A stretch of 64,000 bases of DNA from Roseiarcus sp963709185 (GTDB lineage Bacteria; Pseudomonadota; Alphaproteobacteria; Rhizobiales; Beijerinckiaceae), in the NCBI GenBank assembly GCA_963709185.1, contig CAVPVQ010000014.1, forward strand, positions 1 through 64,000, read 5' to 3'. Each line of letters opens with the position of its first letter. Position 1 is the stretch's first letter. The notes under the pieces were generated by a model. It saw nothing but the letters and a program-made list of their open reading frames with translations. It ran no database searches and was not told where the DNA came from. Below, one piece after another: positions 1 through 9,721 of the stretch. The position numbers and the translations under genes were made by a program.

Positions 1-25
1 CTCTATCCAGCTGAGCTACGGAGCC
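1..25 (-). tRNA. Partial tRNA, 5' end only (possibly tRNA-Arg)
   Basis: Read on the minus strand, the first 25 bases are a tRNA 5' acceptor stem and D-arm beginning GGCTCCGTAGCTCAGCTGGA. The TAGCTCAG-TGG core is the usual A-box. The rest of the gene, including the anticodon, lies outside the window. The start resembles alphaproteobacterial tRNA-Arg, but the isotype cannot be proven from this fragment. Confidence 0.75.
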
Positions 26-123
26 ATCGGGTCGCGGGCGCTGGCCCGCCGACACAACACCGTGGAAAAATTGCGTTCCTTCGGACCAATCATCGTTCAC
101 AAGGTCAATCCGGGCAACCGCGC

Positions 124-426
124 CTAATGTGACCAGGGAACCGCGCGGTTGGTTCTGAAATTGTCGGAATAGGACACGACCTTGCGGACCGCCACCTTCG
201 GCTCCTCGACGCGGAAGGCGATTCCGTTGCGTTGGGCGTAGGCGATCGCCTCTTCCCTTGTGTCAAACCGCAACTTGATCTGCGACTTCATGTCGGTCGA
301 GGCGGTCCAGCCCATCAAAGGTTCGATCTGGGGCGCCGCCTCGGGCTCGTATTCCAGCAGCCACTTGTCCTTGGCCTGGCCCGATTGCATCGCGGTGCGG
401 GTCGGGCGGTAAATTCGTGCGGTCAT
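124..426 (-). CDS. NADH dehydrogenase accessory subunit (NDUFS4/ETC complex I conserved region)
   Basis: The 100-residue product begins MTARIYRPTRTAMQSGQAK, the signature opening of the alphaproteobacterial homologue of the 18-kDa NDUFS4 subunit. It carries WLLEYEPEA, the GWT..D core and FDTREEAIAYA, all usual in this family. It is a peripheral accessory subunit of respiratory complex I on the cytoplasmic side of the inner membrane. A longer reading frame from 462 adds 12 residues, but the family normally starts at this MTARIY methionine, so I chose 426. It stands alone, away from the nuo operon, which is normal in Hyphomicrobiales. It lies next to the partial tRNA. Confidence 0.85.
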   Translation of the reverse strand: MTARIYRPTRTAMQSGQAKDKWLLEYEPEAAPQIEPLMGWTASTDMKSQIKLRFDTREEAIAYAQRNGIAFRVEEPKVAVRKVVSYSDNFRTNRAVPWSH

Positions 427-877
427 GATCGTGCCGTCGCGCTTGAGCCGGGTGAAAGTCAATCGTCGTTTGGTCGCATTGTCCTACGCGAAAGATGTGA
501 AGCTTTCGAATACCACGCGGCGAGCCCGAAAAGGCGTTCAACCCGTGTTCGGCTGAATAAGCCGCCGCCGAGCGCCATCGCGTTAGCGAATTAGCGGGTT
601 TCGGCCGGCCTGTCGAGGCGAGCCGAACAAAATTGCGCCCGCGCGTCCGAACGGCGCGCGGCCAACGCGACCGTGCGCCGCGTTGATGATTTGTATAGGT
701 AGCACAAGCTGTTATCGCAAAGATCGGATGATCCGCAATCCTAGCAGCGACGGCCGCCGCGGAGGTCTCGGCCGCAGCCTCTCGTCAACCTCTCTTGTCA
801 TCCTCGCCCCGCGGCGGCTACGCAGGGATCGCGAGCCCGCAACCGCTCTTGCGTCGCGTTTTCGAACGGAAAACTTC
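427..877. other. Intergenic region without a recognised gene
   Basis: About 450 bases separate the complex I subunit from the likely start of the hopene cyclase. Open frames here are short and GC-driven. A promoter for shc presumably lies here, but no confident -35/-10 pair, operator or terminator is visible. The in-frame extension of shc from 683 lies in this stretch and looks non-coding (Arg/Ser-rich). Confidence 0.4.
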
Positions 878-2851
878 TTGACCCTCGATCTCGAACCGAC
901 CCTTGAGCGCGCGACGGCCTGGCTGCTCAATGCGCAGAAGCCAGAAGGCTATTGGGTCGGCATGGTCGAGTCCAATTCATGCATCGAAGCCCAATGGCTG
1001 CTCTGTTCGCATATCCTTGGCGTGGACCTGCCGATCAGGGCCGGCCTGATGCGCGCGCTTTTCAATCGCCAGCGCGCGGACGGCTCCTGGGACATCTACC
1101 CCGATGCGCCGGCCGGCGACATCAACTCCACCGTGGAGGTCTACGCCGCGCTGCGCGCGATGGGCGAGCCACCCGATCGTGAGGCGCTGGCGCGGGCGCG
1201 CGCCTGGATTCACGCCCATGGCGGGCTCAGCGACGTCCGGGTGTTCACCCGCTACTGGCTCGCCCTGATCGGCGTCTGGCCATGGCGAGATATTCCGAAC
1301 CTTCCCCCTGAGATCATTCGCTTTCCCCGGTGGTTCCCGTTCAGCATCTACAGTTTCGCGCAATGGGCGCGCGCCACCATGGTTCCGCTGGCGGTATTGT
1401 GCGCGCGTCGGCCGGCGTTTCCGCTGGGCGGCGCCGGCAGGCTCGAAGAACTGTTCCCCGAGGGTTACGCCCGCTTCGACTTCTCGGTTCCCGTCAAGAA
1501 AGCGCGGCCCTGGTCGCTCGAGGCCTTGTTCGTGGCGATCGATCGGGCGCTGCACGCCGCCCAGAGCTGGCGGCTGATCCCTTTTCGGGAAAACACGATC
1601 AAGCTCTGTCTGGAATGGATGATCCGTCATCAGGACGCCGACGGCGCCTGGGGCGGCATTCAGCCGCCGTGGATCTATGGTCTGCTGGCGCTCCATGGCG
1701 AAGGCTACGGGCTCGAACATCCCGTCGTCGCGCGCGGTGTGGCGGCGCTCGGCGAGCACTGGAGCTACGAGCGCGGCGGCGGCACGCATATCCAGGCCAG
1801 CGAATCGCCGGTCTGGGACACCCTGTTTTGTCTGCTGGCGATGGTCGAGGCCGGCCATGCCCTGCAAGAGACGCCGGCGATGCGCCGGGCGCTGGTCTAT
1901 ATTCTCGATCACCAGATCCTGGAGCCCGGCGACTGGACGGCGACGGTCAAGGGCGTCGCGCCGGGCGGCTGGGCGTTCGAGCGCGCCAACATCCACTACC
2001 CCGATGTTGACGACACCGCTTTGGCCCTTCTCGTCCTGGCGAAATTGCGGGAAGCGAGCGGCGATTTGCGTCCGCGCGTGGATTTCGCGATCGAGCGGGC
2101 GTTGGGCTGGATTTTCGGGATGCAGAGCGCCAATGGCGGGTGGGCGGCCTTCGATCGCGACAATGACAAGGCGATCATTTCCACAATCCCGTTCTGCAAT
2201 TTCGGCGAGGCCCTCGATCCGCCCAGCGTCGACGTCACCGCCCATGTGCTGGAAGCGCTCGGCGCTCTGGGCGCCGATAACGGGCGTCCGGAGATCGTAA
2301 AGGCGCTGGCTTTCGTCTACAACGAGCAGGAGCCGGAGGGGTCGTGGTTCGGGCGTTGGGGGGTGAACCATATCTACGGCGTCGGCGCCGTTTTGCCGGG
2401 GCTCGCGGCGATCGGCGAGGATATGGGCGCCCCGCGCATCCGGAAGGCCGTCGCGTGGCTGATCGGCAAGCAGAACGCTGATGGCGGCTGGGGCGAAAGT
2501 TGTGCGTCCTATATGGACGCCGACTGGATCGGCCGCGGGGCCAGCACGCCTTCGCAGACCGCCTGGGCGCTGATGGCGCTGATGGCGGCGGGCGGCGACG
2601 AAGCCGCACTCGCTCGCGGATTCGACCATCTACGCGTCACGCAGCGCGCCGACGGAACCTGGGACGAGGCGCATTACACCGCGACCGGCTTTCCCGGCTA
2701 CGGCGTCGGCGCGCGGATCGATTTGCGCGATCCGGACCTGCGGGAGAAGCTCGGCCAGGGTCCCGAGCTGTCGCGCGGCTTCATGATCTCCTTCAACCTC
2801 TACCGCCACTATTTCCCGATGATCGCGCTGGCGCGGCGCCTCGCCCGCTGA
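878..2851 (+). CDS. shc: Squalene-hopene cyclase
   Basis: This class II triterpene cyclase converts squalene to hopene and diplopterol, the first step of hopanoid synthesis at the inner membrane. The catalytic acid motif DVDDTA is encoded at 2003-2020. At least seven QW-type repeats are visible (for example PEGYW, ADGSW, ADGAWGG, ANGGWAAFD, NADGGWGES), plus GTHIQASESPVWDT. The frame is open from 683, giving 722 residues, but the first 65 are basic and unlike the family. A TTG at 878 preceded by GGA gives 657 residues, the normal family length, and is preferred though not proven. Near the C-terminus, between the TGFPGYGVG and LYRHYFPMIALAR segments, lies a short insertion (DLRDPDLREKLGQGPELSR). 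The start is the only real doubt. Confidence 0.93.
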   Translation: MTLDLEPTLERATAWLLNAQKPEGYWVGMVESNSCIEAQWLLCSHILGVDLPIRAGLMRALFNRQRADGSWDIYPDAPAGDINSTVEVYAALRAMGEPPDREALARARAWIHAHGGLSDVRVFTRYWLALIGVWPWRDIPNLPPEIIRFPRWFPFSIYSFAQWARATMVPLAVLCARRPAFPLGGAGRLEELFPEGYARFDFSVPVKKARPWSLEALFVAIDRALHAAQSWRLIPFRENTIKLCLEWMIRHQDADGAWGGIQPPWIYGLLALHGEGYGLEHPVVARGVAALGEHWSYERGGGTHIQASESPVWDTLFCLLAMVEAGHALQETPAMRRALVYILDHQILEPGDWTATVKGVAPGGWAFERANIHYPDVDDTALALLVLAKLREASGDLRPRVDFAIERALGWIFGMQSANGGWAAFDRDNDKAIISTIPFCNFGEALDPPSVDVTAHVLEALGALGADNGRPEIVKALAFVYNEQEPEGSWFGRWGVNHIYGVGAVLPGLAAIGEDMGAPRIRKAVAWLIGKQNADGGWGESCASYMDADWIGRGASTPSQTAWALMALMAAGGDEAALARGFDHLRVTQRADGTWDEAHYTATGFPGYGVGARIDLRDPDLREKLGQGPELSRGFMISFNLYRHYFPMIALARRLAR

Positions 2852-2995
2852 CGGCGCCAATCGCGGCGAAATCGTGACCTTAACAATTGTTAATGTTCAC
2901 GAAAATCACCCGAAAGATGGCCTGTGTTGGGATGCTGGCCGCGCCGTCGCCGGCCATCTTCCGGCCGCGAGCGACGCAACCACGAAACTCAGACC

Positions 2996-3262
2996 ATGAG
3001 GATGAAAATGCGCAAACTGGTGATTCCCGCGGCGGCCGTCGCTTTGCTCGCCGCGACCTCGTTCGCCTTCGCCGCCGACGCGAAAGGCATGATCAAGAGC
3101 ATCGACACTGCGAAAGACACGATGACCCTCGACACCGGCGCGACCTATTGGGCGCCCGCGAGCGTGAAGCTGTCCGGTTTCAAGGTCGGCCAGAAAGTCG
3201 ACGTCACCTACACCCAGGCCAACGGCAAGATGGAAATTTCGGCAGTCAAGCCGTCCGCCTGA
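2996..3262 (+). CDS. Small secreted DUF1344-type protein
   Basis: The 88-residue product has an N-terminal signal peptide (basic MRMKMRKL, hydrophobic VIPAAAVALLAATSFAFA, cleavage after AFA). A compact domain follows, with GMIKSIDTAKDTMTLD, YWAPASVKLSGFKVGQKV and DVTYTQANGK. This matches the DUF1344 family of small periplasmic beta-rich proteins common in Hyphomicrobiales, whose function is unknown. Three in-frame ATGs lie at 2996, 3002 and 3008; I list the first, but any may be used. A frame continuing upstream to 2924 is basic and unlikely. It stands alone between shc and the convergent scpB. Confidence 0.75.
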   Translation: MRMKMRKLVIPAAAVALLAATSFAFAADAKGMIKSIDTAKDTMTLDTGATYWAPASVKLSGFKVGQKVDVTYTQANGKMEISAVKPSA

Positions 3263-3347
3263 CAAGTCGCTCGGCGCCAGCCGATTGAACTTGGGGAGCC
3301 GCCGGCTGGACCGGCGACTCTCTTGGGGAGCAGAACGAACTCCGCGT

Positions 3348-4046
3348 TCAGGCCCCCTCCTCCTCGCCCGGAGTTCCCCAAATCTCCTGCGAATCTCCGG
3401 CCGCTTCAAGCGGCTCCTCGTCGTCGGCCAGTCCCGGCGCGTCGCTCGGCAGCGGGACGCCGAAGCCCGACGGCAGTTTGCCGTCGAACAGGCCCGCGCC
3501 CTTCAATTCATCGAGGCCCGGCAGGTCGCCGATCGAGTCGAGGCCGAAATGGACGAGGAACGCCTGACTGGTTCCGTAGGTGATCGGGCGCCCCGGCGAG
3601 CGCCGGCGGCCGCGCATCCGCACCCAGCCGGCCTCCATCAGCACATCGAGCGCCCCCTTGGACACCGCGACCCCGCGGACCTCCTCGATATCGGCGCGGG
3701 TGACCGGCTGGTGATAGGCGATGATCGCCAAGGTCTCGATCGCCGCGCGCGACAGTTTCCGGGGCTCCAGATCGTCCCGCGCGAGCAGCCACGAAAGATC
3801 GACGGCGGTGCGAAAAGCCCATTTGCGCGCAACGCGCACAAGCTGAATTCCGCGGTCGGCATAGAAGCGCTGCAACTCGGCCATGATCGCCGCGATGTCG
3901 GCGCCCTCCGGCAAGCGGCTCGCGATGGCCGCCTCGTCAAGCGGCTCGGCGGCGACGAACACCAGCGCCTCGGCGATGCGCAGAGCCTCCGGATCAAGTC
4001 TCGGCGCGACGTCCGGCCGATCGAACAATTGCGCGATCTCACCCAT
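3348..4046 (-). CDS. scpB: Segregation and condensation protein B
   Basis: ScpB is the winged-helix kleisin partner of the SMC-ScpAB condensin complex, which compacts and segregates the chromosome. The 232-residue product opens with EALRIAEALVFVAAEPLDEAAIA, then shows the typical GIQLVRVARKWAFRT and LSRAAIETLAIIAYHQPVTRADIE, the central ScpB signature, and ends in an acidic tail. Its start overlaps the end of scpA by 8 bases, so the two are translationally coupled. The order nagZ-scpA-scpB is conserved in Hyphomicrobiales. Confidence 0.95.
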   Translation of the reverse strand: MGEIAQLFDRPDVAPRLDPEALRIAEALVFVAAEPLDEAAIASRLPEGADIAAIMAELQRFYADRGIQLVRVARKWAFRTAVDLSWLLARDDLEPRKLSRAAIETLAIIAYHQPVTRADIEEVRGVAVSKGALDVLMEAGWVRMRGRRRSPGRPITYGTSQAFLVHFGLDSIGDLPGLDELKGAGLFDGKLPSGFGVPLPSDAPGLADDEEPLEAAGDSQEIWGTPGEEEGA

Positions 4047-4866
4047 CTGAGCTCCTCGAAAGCGATGCCGCCGGCGCCGGATCGCCCGCGCGGGCGGCGC
4101 GCGCCCAGATCGGCGCGAACGCCTTGTCCTGGCGCAGTTCCAGTTTCCCTTCCCGAACGAACTCCAGCGAAGCGGAAAACGACGAGGCGCGCGCCGTCCG
4201 GCGCATCTGAGGATCGACGCAATAGGCGATCAACCAATTGTCCATTTCGATCCAGTCCACCGCGGCGCCAAGAAGTCGCGACAACGCCTCGCGCGCCTCG
4301 GTCAGCGACCATACGACCCGATTTCGTAACTGGACGCGCGCGCGCGCGTGCTTCTGGCGCTGGCGGGCGTACGCGGCCAGCAGATCGTAGAGACTCGCCT
4401 CATATTGCGACCGCGGAGTGACCGCGATCGACTCCGGAGAGCCGCGCGCGAAGAAATCGCGTCCAAGCGTCGGCCGGTTGACCAGCTTCTCCGCAGCCAC
4501 GCGAATCTGCTCAAGTCGCCGCAACCGGCGCGCCAGCGCTTCGGCGAGTTCCGCCGCGCCCTGCTCCTCCGCCCTCGGCGGTTCCGGCAGCAGCAGGCGG
4601 GATTTGAGATAGGCGAGCCAGGCGGCCATCACCAGATAGTCGGCGGCGAGCTCCAGCCTGACGCGCTGCGCCTGTTCGATGAACGCGAGATATTGTTCCG
4701 CCAGCGCGAGAACGGAAATGCGCGCCAGATCGACCTTTTGCCGGCGCGCAAGCTCCAGCAGCAGGTCGAGCGGCCCCTCGAATCCGTCGACGTCGACCAC
4801 GAACGACGGCTCGCTTTCGCCTCGATCGATCCGCTCCTCCGTTTCGAAAGCCAGTTGGGCCGCCAC
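4039..4866 (-). CDS. scpA: Segregation and condensation protein A
   Basis: This 275-residue kleisin bridges the SMC heads in the bacterial condensin. The N-terminal SMC-neck-binding region FVVDVDGFEGPLDLLLELA and the following VDLARISVLALAEQYLAFI and DYLVMAAWLAYLKSRLLLP are diagnostic. The C-terminal winged helix (FSASLEFVREGKLELRQD) contacts the SMC cap. It overlaps scpB by 8 bases and lies about 100 bases downstream of nagZ, so it probably belongs to a nagZ-scpA-scpB operon. Confidence 0.95.
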   Translation of the reverse strand: MAAQLAFETEERIDRGESEPSFVVDVDGFEGPLDLLLELARRQKVDLARISVLALAEQYLAFIEQAQRVRLELAADYLVMAAWLAYLKSRLLLPEPPRAEEQGAAELAEALARRLRRLEQIRVAAEKLVNRPTLGRDFFARGSPESIAVTPRSQYEASLYDLLAAYARQRQKHARARVQLRNRVVWSLTEAREALSRLLGAAVDWIEMDNWLIAYCVDPQMRRTARASSFSASLEFVREGKLELRQDKAFAPIWARAARAGDPAPAASLSRSSDG

Positions 4867-4964
4867 GAATCACCTCTTGTGCGCGTGCAATAGTGTTGAC
4901 CGGCGAGGCTGGCGATCGCAAGCGCCGCGCGGCGAAGTCCACCGTCGTCGGCGGGCGCGCGGCC

Positions 4965-5981
4965 TCAGCCGACGCGCGCCGGCTCGAACGCCGCCGCGAC
5001 TTCGGCCCTCGCCCGTTGCGCATCGAACGGTTCGGCGCCGCCGGCGATCCACGCCAGCGCTGCGCGCGCGCGCCGCAGCGCCTCGCCGGACAATTCGGGC
5101 GCGCTCTGCGCAACCTCTCGCGCCTCAGCCAGATCGCCGTTGCAATGAAGCGCGATATCGACGCCCGCCGCGAACGCCGCGGCGGCGCGGGCGCCCAGCG
5201 GGCCGCCCAGCGCCTTCATCGACAGATCGTCGGATATCAGCAGCCCGTCAAACCCGATGCTCCCGCGAATGATCTCTCCGATGACGGTCGGCGACGTGGT
5301 GGCGGGTCGATCCGGATCAATCGCCCGGTAAACGACATGCGCGGTCATCGCCATCGGCAGGTCACGCAGCGCGGCGAAGGGAGAAAAATCACGGGCCTCG
5401 AGTTCAGCGCGGCTCGCGGCCACGATTGGCAGTTCGAGATGGCTGTCGACGTTGGCGCGTCCGTGGCCGGGAATATGCTTGATCACCGGCGCGACGCCGC
5501 CGGCCGTCAGGCCCTGCGCGACCGCCCGGCCGAAGGCGGCGACCCGCACGGGATCGCTGGACCAGGCGCGCTCGCCGATCACCGCATGCGCGCCCGGCTG
5601 CGCTACGTCCAGAACCGGCGCGCAATCGACGTTGACGCCGACGTCGCGAAGATCGCAGGCCATCAGCCGGGCGGAAATTCGCGCCGTCTCGCTCGCCCGA
5701 TCGAGGTCGCCGGTCTTCTCGAAGCGGGCGGCGGCGGGATAGGCCGGCCAGTGCGGCGGTCCCATGCGTTGCACGCGGCCGCCTTCCTGATCGATGAGCA
5801 CCGGCGCGTCGCTGCGGCCGACCAAATCTCGAAATGACCCCGTCAGCGCCCGCAACTGGTCGGGGTCGGCAACGTTGCGCTTGAACAGAATCAAGCCCCA
5901 AGGTCCGCTCTGCCGGACGAAGGCGCGCTCCTCGGGGGTGAGAGCGGTCCCCGCACAACCGCAGATGAACGCAAGGGTCAT
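4965..5981 (-). CDS. nagZ: Beta-N-acetylhexosaminidase NagZ
   Basis: NagZ is a cytoplasmic family 3 glycoside hydrolase that removes N-acetylglucosamine from recycled muropeptides. The 338-residue product shows GLILFKRNV, LIDQEGGRVQR and the catalytic loop motif KHIPGHGRANVDSHLELP, in which the Asp/His pair acts with the nucleophile in LLISDDLSMKAL. The length fits the family. An early Cys lies in CGCAGTAL, but there is no clear signal peptide, so a cytoplasmic location is expected. It is upstream of scpA on the same strand and downstream of the SPOR-protein gene. Confidence 0.93.
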   Translation of the reverse strand: MTLAFICGCAGTALTPEERAFVRQSGPWGLILFKRNVADPDQLRALTGSFRDLVGRSDAPVLIDQEGGRVQRMGPPHWPAYPAAARFEKTGDLDRASETARISARLMACDLRDVGVNVDCAPVLDVAQPGAHAVIGERAWSSDPVRVAAFGRAVAQGLTAGGVAPVIKHIPGHGRANVDSHLELPIVAASRAELEARDFSPFAALRDLPMAMTAHVVYRAIDPDRPATTSPTVIGEIIRGSIGFDGLLISDDLSMKALGGPLGARAAAAFAAGVDIALHCNGDLAEAREVAQSAPELSGEALRRARAALAWIAGGAEPFDAQRARAEVAAAFEPARVG

Positions 5982-6035
5982 GAGCCTTCGATGGTCACGC
6001 AGGGCCGGCGGATGGCCTGATCAGTTCTTGGCGAC

Positions 6036-7769
6036 TCAGTTCTTGGCGACAAAGCAGGCGGCGTCGCCGCCGGCCGCCTTGAGTTTGACGCACAACGCCA
6101 CAGCGTCCGCCTTCGACAAGCCGCTAACCCGGACGCGATAGATCGACCGGCCGTTCACGTCAGCTTGGTGAATGGTCGGCTGCAGACCGTCGAGCTCGGA
6201 GGTATATTTGGCCTGGAGGCGGGTCGACATGCTTTGAGCTTCCTGCTCGCTGCCCGGCGCGGCGAGCTGGACGGCGTAGGCCCCGTCAGCCTTGGCCGCC
6301 GGCGTCGCCGCGGCGGAAGCCGTCGTCGTCGAAGTCGCCACCGGGTCGGCCGCGGCGACCTGGGTCGCCGGCTGGGCGCCGACCGCCCGGGCGACCGATC
6401 CAAGCAGGTTAGGCACCAGCTGCAACGGCGATTCGGGCGCCGGATTGCTGCCGCCGGCGACGGTCGTGTCGATCTTGGCGATCGGCACGCGCGCGGTCGA
6501 TTTGGCCGAGGGCTTCGCCGGCAGATCAAGTTTGGGTGTGGCCGGTTGCGCCAGGGCGCCAAACGACGGGCGCGCCTTCGGCACCGGGACGTCCGACGGA
6601 CGGGGCATCGCCAATTCGCCGGAGGTTTCAGAGACGTTGGTCGCCGTGGCGGTCGGAGCCGGGTCGACAGGAGCAGCCGCCGCCGCGGCGGGAGCGGCGA
6701 CCGGCGCAGCGGCGGCGGGAACGGAAACCGGAGCGGGCGGCGCCGTGTCGGCAGCCGGGACCGCGGCGACCGGCGCTTCGCTGGCGGGTGCCGCGTAGGC
6801 GAGCGGCGCCGATGGGCGCGCGTCCTGAGGGACGACGGACGGACCAGCGTCAGTCGATTGGACGGCGGCGTTGGCGATCAGCGATCCGTCGGGCCGCACC
6901 GAAACCGTCTTCACGCGCTTGGGTTCGGGAAACGGCGCGGGGGCGGCCGGCGGAGCCGCCGTGGCGGCGACAGTCGCCAAAGCGGCGATCCCCCTCGCGG
7001 CGCCTTGCTGGACGGGCGCCGAAGCCGACGCCGCGGCGTCGGATGGCGCTGCCGGCGCGGCGCCTGCTGCTGCAGATCGACCGGCTGCTCCTCGTTGGAG
7101 ACAAGCTTGACCGGCGCCGGCTTGTTGGTTTGGTCCTTCAGGAGCATCGAGGCTGAATCGTTGGGCGAGGCGACGGTCTCCTGCGACGGCGGCTGCACCT
7201 TGGTCGGGCCGTCGACCGCCAAAATCATTGGCGGCGTTTTCGGCAACCCTGGCGCTCCCTTGACCGCCCATGCGCCGACGAGGCCGGCCGCCCCAAGGCC
7301 AACCAGCACCCCTACCGTCAATTTCACCCTGCCGGACCGGCGCGGCGGCGGCGGTGAATCGGCCGCCCATTGCGCGGCCTGCTCCCGGACGTCCTCGACA
7401 GGCGCGGCGTCGGCCGCCGGCGCATCATGTCGCGCAGGCGCCTCGTCGTCATGGGACTCGTGCGACGGCGCGCCCTGCGCGTCCGGCTGCGGATCGCCAA
7501 AGTCGATGCGCAAAAGGCGATCAAACCCGCCTCTGTCGCTGGTCTGCTCGTCGATATGAGGCAGACGCGCTGGAGGGGGAGGCGCCGGCGGCGCGGCGCC
7601 GCGTCGCATCGCCGGCGGGCTTGCCCGCAGTCGCGTCCAACCCGACCAAACGCGCCAGCTCGTCGAGCGGATCCTCTTGCGCGCCGGCGGGCGCGCCCGC
7701 CGCCCGCAGCCTTCTCTCGAACTCGTCGAGATTGACCTGGGGAACAACCTTCAGCGCCGAGTTGTTCAT
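6036..7769 (-). pseudogene. SPOR-domain cell-envelope protein, split by two frameshifts
   Basis: The coding signal runs through three frames. 7769 to about 7600 gives MNNSALKVVPQVNLDEFERR. About 7600-7070 gives an acidic segment and one transmembrane helix (VKLTVGVLVGLGAAGLVGAWAV). About 7065-6036 gives a long Ala/Pro linker and a C-terminal SPOR domain (YAVQLAAPGSEQEAQSM, IYRVRVSGLSKADAVALCV). SPOR domains bind denuded peptidoglycan at the septum, so the intact product would be a single-pass division-site protein. Each piece is well conserved and the joins fall in GC-rich simple sequence (about 7580-7612 and 7060-7075), so sequencing errors are more likely than real decay. It sits between argS and nagZ, its usual place in this order. 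Confidence 0.8.
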
Positions 7770-7914
7770 CGAAAACCTCGCTGCATGGTGACGCGATATC
7801 CGTCAAAAATCACGCGCTGAGACCCTCGCCATGATCAGAACGCCAAACCCTCTTGCAAGCGCACTGAGGCGAATGCTTGACCGTTCCGCGTTGAAAATAG
7901 AAACGTAAATACTC

Positions 7915-9692
7915 TTAACGCATTTCCTCGGGCGCCGCGACGCCCAAAATCGCCAGCGCCGAGGCCAAAATCCGGGTCACCGACGTCGCCAGCGCCATTC
8001 GAGCAATTGTCAAATCTCTATTAATTTCGTTAACGAAACGCAAATGCGGCAGGTCATTGCCGCGGTTCCAATGGGCGTGAAAGCTGGTGGCGAGGTCATG
8101 CGCGTAGAAGGCGATGCGGTGCGGTTCGCGCGCCGCCGCCGCCTGTTCGACGGCGCGCGGGAACTGCGCGAGCAGCCGCAGGATCGCGCGCTCGCCTTCA
8201 TCGTCGATACCTGAGAAATCGGCGCCGGCCAGAGCGCGGCGGCGACAGATCCAGATCGGGAAAGGTCGCCCGCCCCTGACGCAGCACGCTGCAACCGCGC
8301 GCATGGGCGTATTGCACGTAAAAGACCGGATTGTCCTGGCTCTGCTCGATGACTTTGGCGAGGTCGAAATCGAGCGGCGCGTCATTCTTGCGCAGCAGCA
8401 TCATGAAGCGGACGGCGTCGACGCCGACTTCATCGACAACTTCACGCAATGTCACGAAGTCCCCGGAACGTTTCGACATTTTCACCGGCTCGCCAGCGCG
8501 CATCAACCGCACCAACTGGCACAGGCGCACATCGAGCGTGGCCCGGCCGTCGGATACCGCCGCCACCGCCGCCTGCATGCGCTTGACATAGCCGCCGTGG
8601 TCCGCGCCCCAGACATCCACCAGGCTCGTGAAGCCGCGATCGACCTTGCTTTTGTGGTACGCGATGTCGGTCGCAAAGTAGGTGTAGGCGCCGTCGCTCT
8701 TGATCAGCGGGCGGTCGACGTCGTCGCCAAATTCGGTCGAACGAAAGAGCGTCTGTTCGCGATCTTCCCAATCCTCGGCGGGCGCGCCCTTGGGCGGCTC
8801 CAGTCGTCCGACATAGACGATCCCGCGCGCCCGCAAATCCTCGATCACCGCGCGCACCCGGTCGACGCCGCCGTCGGCGCCGGTCAGCGCCCGCTCGGAC
8901 GAGAATGTGTCGTGGACGACCTTGAGCGCCTTCAGATCCTCGCGAATCATCGCCATCATCGCGTCGACCGCGCGCGAGCGGACGACCGGCAGCCATTCCT
9001 CGGGCGGCGTCTCGCGCAGACGGTCGCCAAATTCGCGCGCCAGCGCCTGCCCGACCGGCGCGAGATAGTCGCCGGGGTAAAGCCCCTCGGGAATGGGGCC
9101 GATCTCATCCCCCAAGGCTTCGAGGTAGCGCAGGTAGGCCGAACGCGCGAGCGTGTCGACCTGCGCGCCGGCGTCGTTGACGTAATATTCGCGGGCCACC
9201 GGGAAGCCCGCGAAGTCGAGCAGACTGGCCAAAGCATCGCCGAACACCGCCCCGCGCGCGTGGCCGACGTGCATCGGTCCCGTCGGATTGGCGCTGACAT
9301 ATTCGACATTGATGCGATCGCCGCGCCCGGGGACGCCGGCGCCGAAGCGCGGCCCTTCGTTCAGCACGGCGCGCAGCACGCCGGCGTAGACCTCCGGCTT
9401 CAGGCGGATGTTGATGAAGCCGGGTCCCGCGACTTCCGCCCGCTCGACGTCAGGGAATTCTGCGAGGCCCGCCGCGATTCTCGACGGCGAGCGCGCGCGG
9501 ATTCGAACCATTCGCCGCCGCCTCCTTGGCGTAGACCATCGCCGCGTTGGTCGCGAGGTCGCCGTGCGTGGAGTCGCGCGGCGGTTCGACGACAAAGCGC
9601 CCGAGATCGAGCGTATCAGGCAAAACGCCCGCCTCGATCGCGCCCGCCAGCAAAGCTGCGACCCGTTGCTGAAAATCCACGAATAAATTCAT
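7915..9692 (-). pseudogene. argS: Arginyl-tRNA synthetase, interrupted by two apparent frameshifts
   Basis: ArgS charges tRNA-Arg and is essential. Three frames carry it. The N-terminal domain begins MNLFVDFQQRVAALL (9692 to about 9485). The catalytic core has the HIGH-type motif HVGH in SANPTGPMHVGHARGAVFGD and the KMSKR loop (PVKMSKRSGDFVTL), and runs to about 8240. The anticodon-binding C-terminus (DEGERAILRLLAQFPRA...) runs to 7915. Joined, they give about 590 residues, the normal family length. No second argS is visible here and the gene cannot be dispensed with, so consensus errors at about 9485 and 8240 are the best explanation. ATG at 9692 is preferred over a TTG just upstream. Confidence 0.85.
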
Positions 9693-9721
9693 CAAATCCG
9701 CCTGCCGAAGTCGTCGCCGCT

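Noticed and set aside
683..877. N-terminal extension of the hopene cyclase
   Set aside because: Basic and low-complexity, it lengthens the protein by 65 residues beyond family size; a TTG start at 878 fits better.
977..2629. 550-residue antisense frame inside shc
   Set aside because: Arginine/proline-rich shadow of a GC-rich gene; it has no family features, while the opposite strand is a clear hopene cyclase.
8240..9485. Programmed ribosomal frameshifting in argS
   Set aside because: No slippery heptamer or downstream structure is evident and argS is not known to need frameshifting; sequencing error is simpler.
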